A stretch of 6,353 bases of DNA from Bacteroidales bacterium (GTDB lineage: Bacteria > Bacteroidota > Bacteroidia > Bacteroidales > Bacteroidaceae). The notes under the pieces were generated by a model. It searched no databases and was not told where the DNA came from. It saw only the letters and a list, made by a program, of their open reading frames with translations. The translations under genes were made by a program, and so were the position numbers. Where the stretch lies: contig JAUNIV010000156.1 in NCBI GenBank assembly GCA_030523385.1, positions 1 through 6,353 of the forward strand, given 5' to 3'. Positions within the stretch are counted from its first letter, which is position 1, and every line of letters starts with the position of its first letter. This document shows positions 1-6,178 of this stretch, one piece after another.

Positions 1-36
1 GTAATAACAAACATTATATAGAAACCACTTATTCGT

Positions 37-1164
37 ATGATTCAAACAAATCCATCTTACGTCCATGGTGACGACTTCACAATCGGTGAATATTTCAAAG
101 GAATGATAAGGAACAAACGATTCCTCTACACCTCGATGTGGAACTGGTGGAAGAAGACTACACTCTATATCAGTGCACCTTTGGGCATTGCAAGCGTTTT
201 GATCTTCGCCGCCCTCCTTTACCAAGAATTAGGTCTCCGCGAAGAAGCGGACTGGGCATTGGTCGTCTCCTGCTCTTTGCTGCCTTTTATCTGCTTTCTG
301 CCGATTATCTGGATAATCACCTATTACCAGTCTGTCGTGTCCCCCAAGCAAACCACCCGGAAGATAGAGGATTTTATTTCCCGGTATATTCCGGATGCAG
401 ACAATGTCAACCGCCACAGCATAACCAACTACACACTGACAAGGGGAGGCATCAAGTTTGAAGTGGGCTATACCATTCTTCCCGAAATAGATTCAAAGGA
501 AAGGATAAAAGGGCACTACGAATATTTTTTCATCGTTCTCTATTATAAACCACAACCAGACTATGAATTCCAATGGATGGACGAAGACGGTTGCATGAAA
601 GATGAGTTCCGGGAAGAATGGGATGCTTATTGCAGAGACAAGGAGAGTTGCAAACATCTGTTTTTGGCAAACGATAAGATGTACGCCATGTTCAAGCGGA
701 AAGAGCTTTCCGCTCCTCATGAAGTAACAGATTCACTGAATCAACTGCAATATCTTCTGAGAAAACTCCACTGCTTCTCCCTGTACGCGAATCCAACTTG
801 GGAAGAAAAGATCATCAATTGGCTCCGTTCCATCGACCTGCCAACACCCACGGATATTACCGCCATTTATATCGGCCTGTTTGAGTCGGAGAGTTCAAGC
901 TATATGCTCTATCTGATTGGGGCACGCCACTATGATGAAAACGATGATGATTGGGCATGCGTGGAAGACTTCGTACCTAAACAGAAATACGCGGATATCT
1001 ATGAGGAAAGCATAGAGAAGGCAGAATGGGAGGAAATTCAGCACGCTGTCATCAAAGTTATCTCCCAATACGCGGAGAAGAGAGCCGAGGATGCCTCTTC
1101 GCTGTTCTATCACAAGATTGTAACAGTTGGATTTGATGGGGGAGATTTGACAAGAGTACGCTAA
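37..1164 (+). CDS. Unrecognised two-helix membrane protein, 375 aa
   Basis: I do not recognise this family. The protein has a short basic, aromatic N-terminus (about residues 1-41, with a WNWWKK motif just before the membrane), two hydrophobic helices at about 42-62 and 74-97, and a long soluble C-terminal part (98-375) with no signal peptide. The short loop between the helices suggests that both ends lie in the cytoplasm. The soluble part has a mixed beta-rich segment (about 130-172) and a late acidic stretch (299-306, YDENDDDW) followed by a helix (about 318-348) and a hydrophobic strand. The layout recalls DUF3137-type proteins or membrane-anchored immunity-like proteins, but this is only an impression. 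The start at 37 is the first ATG after an in-frame TAG at 19-21, with an AT-rich leader and no clear ribosome site, as is usual in Bacteroidetes. It is followed by its own terminator and looks monocistronic within the window. Coding status is confident; function is unknown. Confidence 0.85.
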   Translation: MIQTNPSYVHGDDFTIGEYFKGMIRNKRFLYTSMWNWWKKTTLYISAPLGIASVLIFAALLYQELGLREEADWALVVSCSLLPFICFLPIIWIITYYQSVVSPKQTTRKIEDFISRYIPDADNVNRHSITNYTLTRGGIKFEVGYTILPEIDSKERIKGHYEYFFIVLYYKPQPDYEFQWMDEDGCMKDEFREEWDAYCRDKESCKHLFLANDKMYAMFKRKELSAPHEVTDSLNQLQYLLRKLHCFSLYANPTWEEKIINWLRSIDLPTPTDITAIYIGLFESESSSYMLYLIGARHYDENDDDWACVEDFVPKQKYADIYEESIEKAEWEEIQHAVIKVISQYAEKRAEDASSLFYHKIVTVGFDGGDLTRVR

Positions 1165-1248
1165 ATTGAGCGGAGTGTATCCCGAACTCGTTTAGTAAGA
1201 TGGAAGACAGGATGCAATAAATGTTACAAAACATAAGACAAATAAAGC

Positions 1249-1283
1249 AAAGAGCACAAGATGAAACATTTGTGCTCTTTTTT
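1249..1283 (+). terminator. Intrinsic terminator of the membrane-protein gene
   Basis: A perfect 11-bp stem (AAAGAGCACAA at 1249-1259 with TTGTGCTCTTT at 1270-1280) encloses a 10-nt loop and runs into six T. It lies 85 bp after the stop codon at 1164. It should end that transcript and insulate the downstream small-RNA candidate from read-through. Confidence 0.85.
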
Positions 1284-1320
1284 GAACGATTTCATCCACC
1301 TCTATATCACAGAAAGTCCC

Positions 1321-1328
1321 TATCTTTG
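1321..1328 (+). promoter_or_regulatory. Bacteroidetes -7 box of the small-RNA candidate
   Basis: TATCTTTG matches the Bacteroidetes -7 consensus TAnnTTTG exactly. No clear TTTG-type -33 box is seen at the usual 19-21 bp upstream, which is common in these genomes. Transcription would start around 1334-1336. The same TATCTTTGC string occurs in front of the GH43 gene. It sits 38 bp after the previous terminator and no gene start follows until after the next terminator. Confidence 0.55.
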
Positions 1329-1334
1329 CTCTCG

Positions 1335-1455
1335 GTAAAAAGATAAAGACAGAGGTTTTAGATTAAGGTTAATATAACTGTGATAATAGAATTTTAGGTT
1401 AGGTTAAGTTAGTAGTGGAAGCGCATTTCGTGATGAAACGCGCTTTCTTTTTTTT
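1335..1455 (+). ncRNA. Candidate small regulatory RNA, about 120 nt
   Basis: A transcription unit is inferred from a -7 box at 1321-1328 and a strong intrinsic terminator at 1417-1455, with no plausible open reading frame between them. The body is A/T-rich and carries AGGTT at 1353-1357, 1366-1370, 1396-1400 and 1401-1405, plus AAGTT at 1406-1410; the last three form a head-to-tail run just before the terminator stem. The body shows little self-complementarity, so the repeats are probably single-stranded and could be base-pairing seeds. Bacteroides is known to express many intergenic small RNAs, some in paralogous families; whether this belongs to one cannot be told here. The alternative is a leader with an attenuator for the downstream GH43 gene, but that gene has its own promoter. 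The start coordinate is approximate. Confidence 0.55.
1417..1455 (+). terminator. Intrinsic terminator of the small-RNA candidate
   Basis: The two 13-nt arms (1417-1429 and 1435-1447) pair over their whole length except for one A-C mismatch and one G-T wobble. The loop is 5 nt (1430-1434) and eight T follow at 1448-1455. The GC-rich core GCGC/GCGC makes it a strong terminator. No gene ends within 250 bp upstream, and the preceding gene already has its own terminator, so this one most likely ends an RNA that starts near 1335. Confidence 0.85.
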
Positions 1456-1496
1456 ATCTGCATCAATCAGGACCTCCATCCGGCATTTGATTCTCT

Positions 1497-1537
1497 TTTG
1501 ACCGAAATAAACATGTTTTTGTTCCATTTGACCGAAA
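1497..1537 (+). promoter_or_regulatory. Tandem 11-bp direct repeat, likely activator site
   Basis: TTTGACCGAAA occurs at 1497-1507 and again at 1527-1537. The start-to-start distance is exactly 30 bp, about three helical turns, so both copies face the same side of the DNA. A perfect palindrome, AAACATGTTT (1509-1518), lies between them. The copies sit about 65-105 bp upstream of the inferred transcription start of the GH43-GH35 operon, a usual place for an activator. Direct-repeat sites suit AraC-type DNA-binding domains, such as those of the hybrid two-component regulators that control Bacteroides glycan loci. The regulator is not in the window, so its identity is inference. Confidence 0.55.
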
Positions 1538-1587
1538 ACAATACCCCTTTTGCAGGATTTATACATCCGTTTATAAAAGGTATATCA

Positions 1588-1595
1588 TATCTTTG
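1588..1595 (+). promoter_or_regulatory. Bacteroidetes -7 box of the GH43-GH35 operon
   Basis: TATCTTTG matches TAnnTTTG exactly and ends 26 bp before the GH43 start codon, giving an expected start of transcription near 1602 and an A-rich leader of about 20 nt. No good -33 TTTG is present at the expected distance, consistent with a promoter that depends on an activator. Confidence 0.65.
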
Positions 1596-1621
1596 CACCA
1601 AACAAATTTAGCACTAATAAC

Positions 1622-2635
1622 ATGAAAAACAGAATTCTCATCTCATTACTGGCATGTGTCTTGCCCTGGCTGGCAGAAGCACGGACATTTGTTTCAGCCT
1701 GCAACAGTGAGGCAAACGAAGATTACGCAGCTTATCTTTTTACGTATTTCACCGGAAACCATATCACGGAAGAAGCCGTGTGCTATGCCGTGAGCACGGA
1801 CGGCTACACCTATCGGGCATTGAACAATAACAAACCGATACTCGATTCGAAGATTATCAGCTCCACGGGCGGCGTGCGAGACCCACACATTTTGCGCTGT
1901 GAAGACGGCAAGACATTCTATATGGTAGTCACCGACATGGTATCGGACAACGGATGGGACTCCAACCGCGCCATGGTGTTGTTGAAATCAACTGACCTGA
2001 TAAACTGGTCTCATTCCGTAGTCAATATGCAAAAGCGTTACACGGGACAAGAGAAACTGAAACGCGTATGGGCACCCCAAACCATCTTCGACCCACAGGC
2101 AGGAAAGTACATGGTGTACTGGTCCATGAAATACGGTGACGGTCCGGACGTGATTTATTATGCCTACGCCAACAAAGAGTTTACGGATTTGGAGGACGAA
2201 CCGAAGCCTTTGTTCATCCCCGAAGACCGGAAATCGTGTATAGATGGTGACATCGTATATAAAGACGGAATATTCCATCTGTTCTATAAGACGGAAGGAC
2301 ACGGCAACGGTATCAAAGTAGCTACCACCCGCTCGCTCACCTCCGGCAAATGGGAAGAAGACCCGGAATACAAGCAACAGACCACGGAAGCCGTGGAAGG
2401 TGCAGGCACTTTCAAGCTGATAGGCCAGGACAAATACATCCTGATGTATGACGTGTACATGAAAGGCAAGTATCAGTTTACCGAAACTACCGACCTAAGA
2501 AACTTCAAGGTGATAGACAGCGAAGTGCAGATGGATTTTCATCCGCGCCACGGGACTATCATTCCCATCACACGCGAAGAACTGAAACGGATTACTGACC
2601 AATGGGGTAAACCGGAAGGATGGGAAAACATCTGA
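1622..2635 (+). CDS. Exported GH43 family glycoside hydrolase
   Basis: This is a family 43 five-bladed beta-propeller glycosidase, an inverting exo-type enzyme; members commonly remove arabinofuranose, galactofuranose, xylose or galactose units. The expected catalytic triad can be placed: base D87 in GGVRDPHI, pKa-modulating D208 in CIDGDIVY, and general acid E259 in AVEGAGTF. Other family-like landmarks are VWAPQ (149-153) and H310 in HPRHGT near the end. Residues 1-20 form a signal peptide, with probable cleavage after AEA (residue 20). A Cys at 12 preceded by LLA is too close to the N-terminus, and the hydrophobic stretch continues past it, so secretion by signal peptidase I to the periplasm is more likely than lipidation. 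At 337 residues it is a bare catalytic domain with no binding module. It is the first gene of an operon with the GH35 enzyme 53 bp downstream. The family is confident; subfamily and substrate are not settled. Confidence 0.88.
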   Translation: MKNRILISLLACVLPWLAEARTFVSACNSEANEDYAAYLFTYFTGNHITEEAVCYAVSTDGYTYRALNNNKPILDSKIISSTGGVRDPHILRCEDGKTFYMVVTDMVSDNGWDSNRAMVLLKSTDLINWSHSVVNMQKRYTGQEKLKRVWAPQTIFDPQAGKYMVYWSMKYGDGPDVIYYAYANKEFTDLEDEPKPLFIPEDRKSCIDGDIVYKDGIFHLFYKTEGHGNGIKVATTRSLTSGKWEEDPEYKQQTTEAVEGAGTFKLIGQDKYILMYDVYMKGKYQFTETTDLRNFKVIDSEVQMDFHPRHGTIIPITREELKRITDQWGKPEGWENI

Positions 2636-2688
2636 GAGTAGCGTAAAAAACAAGCATCCCGAAACAAATAAAACATAAAAATATAACG

Positions 2689-5022
2689 ATGAAGAAATTA
2701 CTGACTTTGCTGCTGGCCGTAGCGTTGCTGGCAGGATGTGCCGGTCCTAAGCCCGGCACCTTCGAAGCAGGAAAGAATACTTTCCTGCTCAACGGAGAGC
2801 CTTTTGTGATAAAGGCTGCCGAAGTGCATTATCCGCGCATTCCACGAGAGTATTGGGAACACCGCATCGAAATGTGCAAGGCATTGGGCATGAACACTCT
2901 CTGCCTGTATGTATTCTGGAACCTGCACGAACAGACACCGGGAAACTATGACTTTACGGGCAATAACGACATCGCCGCTTTCTGCCGCCTGGCACAGAAG
3001 CATGACATGTATGTCATCGTGCGTCCCGGTCCCTACGTGTGTGCCGAATGGGAAATGGGCGGACTGCCCTGGTGGTTGCTGAAGAACGACAGTGTACAGC
3101 TCCGCACACTCGATCCTTTCTACATGAAACATGTGGGTGCTTTCATGCACGAAGTAGGCAAACAGCTTGCTGACTTGCAGATCACCCGAGGCGGAAACAT
3201 CATCATGGTGCAAGTGGAAAACGAATATGGTTCCTACGGCATAGACAAGCCTTACGTGTCTGCCATCAGAGACACAGTACGTGCGGCAGGATTTACAGAG
3301 GTGCCCCTGTTTCAATGTGACTGGAGCTCAAACTTCCTTAACAACGGCCTGGAAGACCTGATATGGACCATCAACTTCGGTACGGGTGCCGACATAGACA
3401 AGCAGTTTGCCAAGCTGAAAGAAGTACGTCCGGACGCACCGCTGATGTGCAGCGAGTTCTGGAGCGGATGGTTCGACCATTGGGGACGCAAGCACGAAAC
3501 CCGCGACGGACAGGTTATGGTAGATGGACTGCGCGAGATGCTGGACAAGGGAATATCCTTCAGCCTCTACATGACACACGGAGGAACCACCTTCGGATGG
3601 TGGGGAGGGGCCAACAATCCTGCCTATTCGGCCATGTGCAGCAGCTATGACTACGATGCTCCCATCAGCGAAGCCGGCTGGACTACCGACAAGTATTTCG
3701 CCCTGAGAAACATGCTGAAAGAATACTTGCCCCAAGGCGAGACATTGCCCGAAGTGCCGGAAGCATTGCCCGTCATGGAGATACCTGCCATCCGGTTTAC
3801 GCAAGTAGCCCCGCTCACTGCCAACCTGCCCGAACCCAAACAAACGGAAAACATCCGTCCCATGGAGCAATTCGACCAAGGTTGGGGAACCATCCTCTAC
3901 CGCACCACGCTGCCCAAGGACGTGAAAGCAGGCACCACACTGAAAATCACCGAACAACATGACTGGACGCAAGTATTTGCCGATGGCAAACTGTTGGCTC
4001 GCCTCGACCGCCGCACAGGCGAACAGGAACTGACACTGCCCGCCCTGAAAGCAGGCACGCAACTCGACTTGCTGGTAGAAGCCATGGGACGTGTAAACTT
4101 CGACAAGTCCATCCATGACCGCAAGGGAATCACCGAGAAAGTGGAATTGGTAAGCGGAAAGACGGCCGAAACACTGAAGAACTGGACCGTATATAATTTC
4201 CCGGTAGATTATGCCTTTGTATCTTCAAGGAACTTCGCAGAGCAAACCGCTTCCGCCCAAAACGATGAAGACATTCCGGCCTACTATCGTGCCACCTTCA
4301 CACTGGACAAAACAGCCGATACCTTCCTCAACATGGAGACATGGGGTAAAGGTATGGTATGGGTAAACGGACACGCCATGGGACGTTTTTGGGAGATAGG
4401 TCCGCAGCAGACACTCTATATGCCGGGATGCTGGCTGAAGAAAGGTGAGAACGAAATCATTGTGCTCGACCTAAAAGGCCCTGCCGAAGCCACCATTGCG
4501 GGATTGACCAGTCCGATACTGGACGGACTGCGTACAGCAGTGCCCGAAACACACCGCAAGCAAGGACAAGCCATCAAGCTGAACAAAGAAACACCCGTAG
4601 CCACAGGCACGTTTAATGCCGGAAACGGTTGGCAAGAAGTGAAGGTTGCCTCTACCCGCGGACGTTACTTCTGTTTGGAAGGACTTTCTTCGTTCGATGG
4701 TACAAACGTGGCAGCCATAGCCGAATTCGATGTGCTGGACGATAAAGGTCAGAAGATTTCCCGCGAAGGATGGAACATCGTGTATGCCGACAGCGAAGAA
4801 ACCCGCAGCGGCAACCGCACTGCCGACAAGATATACGATTTGCAGGAAAGCACCTTCTGGCAGACGGTAGATAACACCGCCTATCCGCACCAGGTAGTCA
4901 TCGACTTAGGCAAGGAATACACCGTGACGGGCTTCCGCATCCTGCCACGCGCCGAACAGGGTGCTCCGGGCATGATTAAAGATTATAAAGTCTATGTAAA
5001 GACGGAGAATTTCGCTTATTAA
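2689..5022 (+). CDS. GH35 beta-galactosidase lipoprotein with C-terminal F5/8-type domain
   Basis: This is a retaining family 35 beta-galactosidase, releasing terminal beta-galactose from oligosaccharides or glycan side chains. Residues 1-17 are a lipoprotein signal (LLAGC, lipidated C17), which fixes the start. The next residues, AGPKPG, lack the acidic surface-export signal of Bacteroides lipoproteins, so it should face the periplasm. The TIM barrel spans about 28-345, with RPGPYVCAEWEMGGLPWWL (112-130), acid/base E179 in VENEYGSYG and nucleophile E256 in SEFWSGW. Two beta-sandwich galactose-binding-like domains follow (about 393-500 and 525-600, the latter with WVNGHAMGRFW and YMPGCWLKKGENE). 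Residues about 634-777 are F5/8-type C-like but in permuted order (see findings). It shares an operon with the upstream GH43 enzyme across a 53-bp, terminator-free gap. The natural substrate is inferred only; arabinogalactan or pectic galactan would fit the pair. Confidence 0.93.
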   Translation: MKKLLTLLLAVALLAGCAGPKPGTFEAGKNTFLLNGEPFVIKAAEVHYPRIPREYWEHRIEMCKALGMNTLCLYVFWNLHEQTPGNYDFTGNNDIAAFCRLAQKHDMYVIVRPGPYVCAEWEMGGLPWWLLKNDSVQLRTLDPFYMKHVGAFMHEVGKQLADLQITRGGNIIMVQVENEYGSYGIDKPYVSAIRDTVRAAGFTEVPLFQCDWSSNFLNNGLEDLIWTINFGTGADIDKQFAKLKEVRPDAPLMCSEFWSGWFDHWGRKHETRDGQVMVDGLREMLDKGISFSLYMTHGGTTFGWWGGANNPAYSAMCSSYDYDAPISEAGWTTDKYFALRNMLKEYLPQGETLPEVPEALPVMEIPAIRFTQVAPLTANLPEPKQTENIRPMEQFDQGWGTILYRTTLPKDVKAGTTLKITEQHDWTQVFADGKLLARLDRRTGEQELTLPALKAGTQLDLLVEAMGRVNFDKSIHDRKGITEKVELVSGKTAETLKNWTVYNFPVDYAFVSSRNFAEQTASAQNDEDIPAYYRATFTLDKTADTFLNMETWGKGMVWVNGHAMGRFWEIGPQQTLYMPGCWLKKGENEIIVLDLKGPAEATIAGLTSPILDGLRTAVPETHRKQGQAIKLNKETPVATGTFNAGNGWQEVKVASTRGRYFCLEGLSSFDGTNVAAIAEFDVLDDKGQKISREGWNIVYADSEETRSGNRTADKIYDLQESTFWQTVDNTAYPHQVVIDLGKEYTVTGFRILPRAEQGAPGMIKDYKVYVKTENFAY

Positions 5023-5035
5023 AAGCAGAGTATAG

Positions 5036-5081
5036 TCTGCCCGATGTTTTCGGACTAAGGTCAAGGAAAACATCGGGCAGA
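5036..5081. terminator. Hairpin between convergent genes, mainly ends the GH35 transcript
   Basis: A 16-bp perfect stem (5036-5051 with 5066-5081) surrounds a 14-nt loop that can add an inner GAC/GTC helix. On the plus strand it is followed by interrupted T runs up to 5100, so it should terminate the GH43-GH35 message 14 bp after its stop. The minus-strand gene ends at 5092, 11 bp away, so the same hairpin probably also ends that transcript, although its downstream T-tract is poor in that direction. Confidence 0.8.
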
Positions 5082-5091
5082 TACTTTTCCT

Positions 5092-5337
5092 TTAGTTTTT
5101 TATCCCTGTCTGCATTCTGATAGCAGCATACAGGTTGTTTCCTTCGTAATAGTAAGTTCCCGAATATCTGTCATACAAGATGCACACCTCCAATTCTTTG
5201 CGCATGTAGGCCATATATTCGAATAAGGTGGAACGAGACAACTTCAGTTTCTCGGCAAACTCGTTGGGAGTACCTGTTCTCCTGTGCTGAATCAGGTAAT
5301 CCATGTATAGAACCTTTTTTAGATCCACTAACTTCAT
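5092..5337 (-). CDS. Small winged-helix DNA-binding protein, 81 aa
   Basis: This is a short protein consisting almost entirely of one winged helix-turn-helix domain of the HTH_11/DeoR-like type. Residues 1-20 form the first helix, PNEFAEKLKLSRSTLFEYM (about 24-42) is the helix-turn-helix, and the stretch ILYDRYSGTYYYEG (about 53-66) reads as the beta wing. There is no effector or sensor domain, so it may act alone as a small repressor or partner another protein. Small stand-alone proteins of this kind occur in Bacteroides, but I know of no assigned function. The start is the first ATG after an in-frame TAA 15 nt upstream. It lies 217 bp downstream of the larger regulator on the same strand but has its own promoter (5420-5427) and a leader of about 75 nt. 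It converges on the GH35 gene, so a role in that operon is only a guess. Confidence 0.82.
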   Translation of the reverse strand: MKLVDLKKVLYMDYLIQHRRTGTPNEFAEKLKLSRSTLFEYMAYMRKELEVCILYDRYSGTYYYEGNNLYAAIRMQTGIKN

Positions 5338-5419
5338 AGCTATTTCGTATTAAGTATCATTACATCTTTATGTGTTCCTTCAGACAGAATCATGATCTAT
5401 CCGACTTATTTCTCACCAA

Positions 5420-5427
5420 CAAAGGTA
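5420..5427 (-). promoter_or_regulatory. Bacteroidetes -7 box of the small winged-helix gene
   Basis: Read on the minus strand, 5427 to 5420 is TACCTTTG, an exact match to TAnnTTTG. Transcription would begin near 5413-5415, giving an untranslated leader of about 75 nt before the ATG at 5337. No clear TTTG -33 box is seen; that position is partly covered by the dyad at 5443-5461. Confidence 0.5.
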
Positions 5428-5442
5428 TAACGATTCTTTTAA

Positions 5443-5461
5443 ATCCTAATGATTTTAGGAT
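5443..5461. repeat. 19-bp dyad upstream of the winged-helix promoter, possible operator
   Basis: ATCCTAA (5443-5449) and TTAGGAT (5455-5461) are perfect inverted 7-mers around a 5-bp spacer. The dyad lies about 16-34 bp upstream of the -7 box at 5420-5427, overlapping the expected -33 region, where a repressor dimer could bind. Autoregulation by the adjacent winged-helix protein is a possibility. It is a poor terminator because no T run follows in either direction. Confidence 0.4.
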
Positions 5462-5554
5462 GTACGGCAAGTGGACAAACGAGAAAATGTAATTCACTAA
5501 AAACAAGCGGATTGCCTTTTCTTGTCATCTGCAAATATAGACAATTTATCCTTT

Positions 5555-6178
5555 TCAGAATTCCCAAAGCCACAAGTCCAGCGTATGACTTTCGCCCAAC
5601 GAACCTACAGACTGGAGGATGCGTTCCTTCAGGCGCAATTTCCTTTTCGATACGGAAGTAGAAGAGATGCCCAATGATGTGGCGATGTCTGGATTGGGCA
5701 TGCGCAACTTGATTAGGCAGCACACCTGCAAGTCGCTTTCGGTCAGGGAAGGAACAACGTGCTGCAAGCGCATCGTGTAATTGTCGAACAGATGATTGAC
5801 CGCTTCCTTTATCTCTTCCCATTGGGCATCCGTTATGTATTTGGGAGTGCTCTTTGCCTGATGAAGGACGGGAGTCTTCCGGATAAGCTGGTTGCTCAAG
5901 AAGGTCTCACGGCTGCGAAGCTGTCGGTTATCTTTCGACAGCACGTCTAAGCGGGACAGTTCTCCACCCTTCTCGTTGAGCGACGAAGCATAGCTATCCA
6001 CATTCTTCTGCAAAGATTCATTTTCCTGCTTCAACCGTTCGTTTTGTCTTTGTATCTCCTCCATCGCCTTGTGCTGCTCTTCCATCTGCTCCTGTATGTC
6101 CTGGCTTTCTGCGATTTGTGCGGAGAGTTCCTTCAACCGCTCATTATTCCGTTCAATGACGGCTTCATTCTCCTGCAT
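5555..6178 (-). CDS. C-terminal part of coiled-coil / LuxR-type HTH regulator, 207 aa
   Basis: From the first available ATG, residues 1 to about 75 are a Glu/Gln/Arg-rich coiled coil. A linker follows (about 80-115), then a helical segment (117-140) and a LuxR/GerE-like helix-turn-helix at about 145-187. That domain includes LTESDLQVCCLIKLRMPNPDIA and a recognition helix in GISSTSVSKRKLRLKERI. This is the tail of a common Bacteroidetes regulator type in which N-terminal tetratricopeptide repeats sit outside the membrane and are joined by one membrane helix to a cytoplasmic coiled coil and HTH. The same frame stays coding-like for another 132 nt upstream of this ATG, so the annotated start falls inside the coiled coil and the protein is probably truncated or the gene is a pseudogene. 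If expressed from here, it would be a soluble DNA-binding protein without a sensor. The target genes are unknown. Confidence 0.72.
   Translation of the reverse strand: MQENEAVIERNNERLKELSAQIAESQDIQEQMEEQHKAMEEIQRQNERLKQENESLQKNVDSYASSLNEKGGELSRLDVLSKDNRQLRSRETFLSNQLIRKTPVLHQAKSTPKYITDAQWEEIKEAVNHLFDNYTMRLQHVVPSLTESDLQVCCLIKLRMPNPDIATSLGISSTSVSKRKLRLKERILQSVGSLGESHTLDLWLWEF

Noticed and set aside
138..461. Plus-strand 107-codon frame overlapping the first gene
   Set aside because: It is a frame-shifted overlap within a longer gene; it is rich in Arg and Cys and lacks any plausible domain.
1353..1410. AGGTT repeats as a CRISPR-like or microsatellite array
   Set aside because: The units are only five bases, irregularly spaced, and have no spacer structure or cas genes nearby.
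1481..1496. Possible third copy of the TTTGACCGAAA motif
   Set aside because: Only TTTGA is shared (1486-1490), and it is not in phase with the 30-bp spacing of the two exact copies.
1646..1657. Possible lipobox (LLAC, Cys12) in the GH43 signal peptide
   Set aside because: The Cys is only twelve residues from the start and the hydrophobic core continues beyond it to a good AEA cleavage site, so an ordinary signal peptide fits better.
2698..3315. Minus-strand open frame of 205 codons over the 5' end of the GH35 gene
   Set aside because: It is antisense to the catalytic barrel, has no domain or start context, and its composition mirrors the codon use of the sense gene.
3328..4116. Long minus-strand open frame of 262 codons inside the GH35 gene
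   Set aside because: It lies wholly antisense to a convincing GH35 coding sequence, has low-complexity Cys/His/Gln-rich composition, and shows no recognisable domain; it is a shadow of the real gene.
5443..5461. Inverted repeat as terminator of the large regulator gene
   Set aside because: The stem is only 7 bp, A/T-rich, and no T run follows on either strand; an operator role is more plausible.
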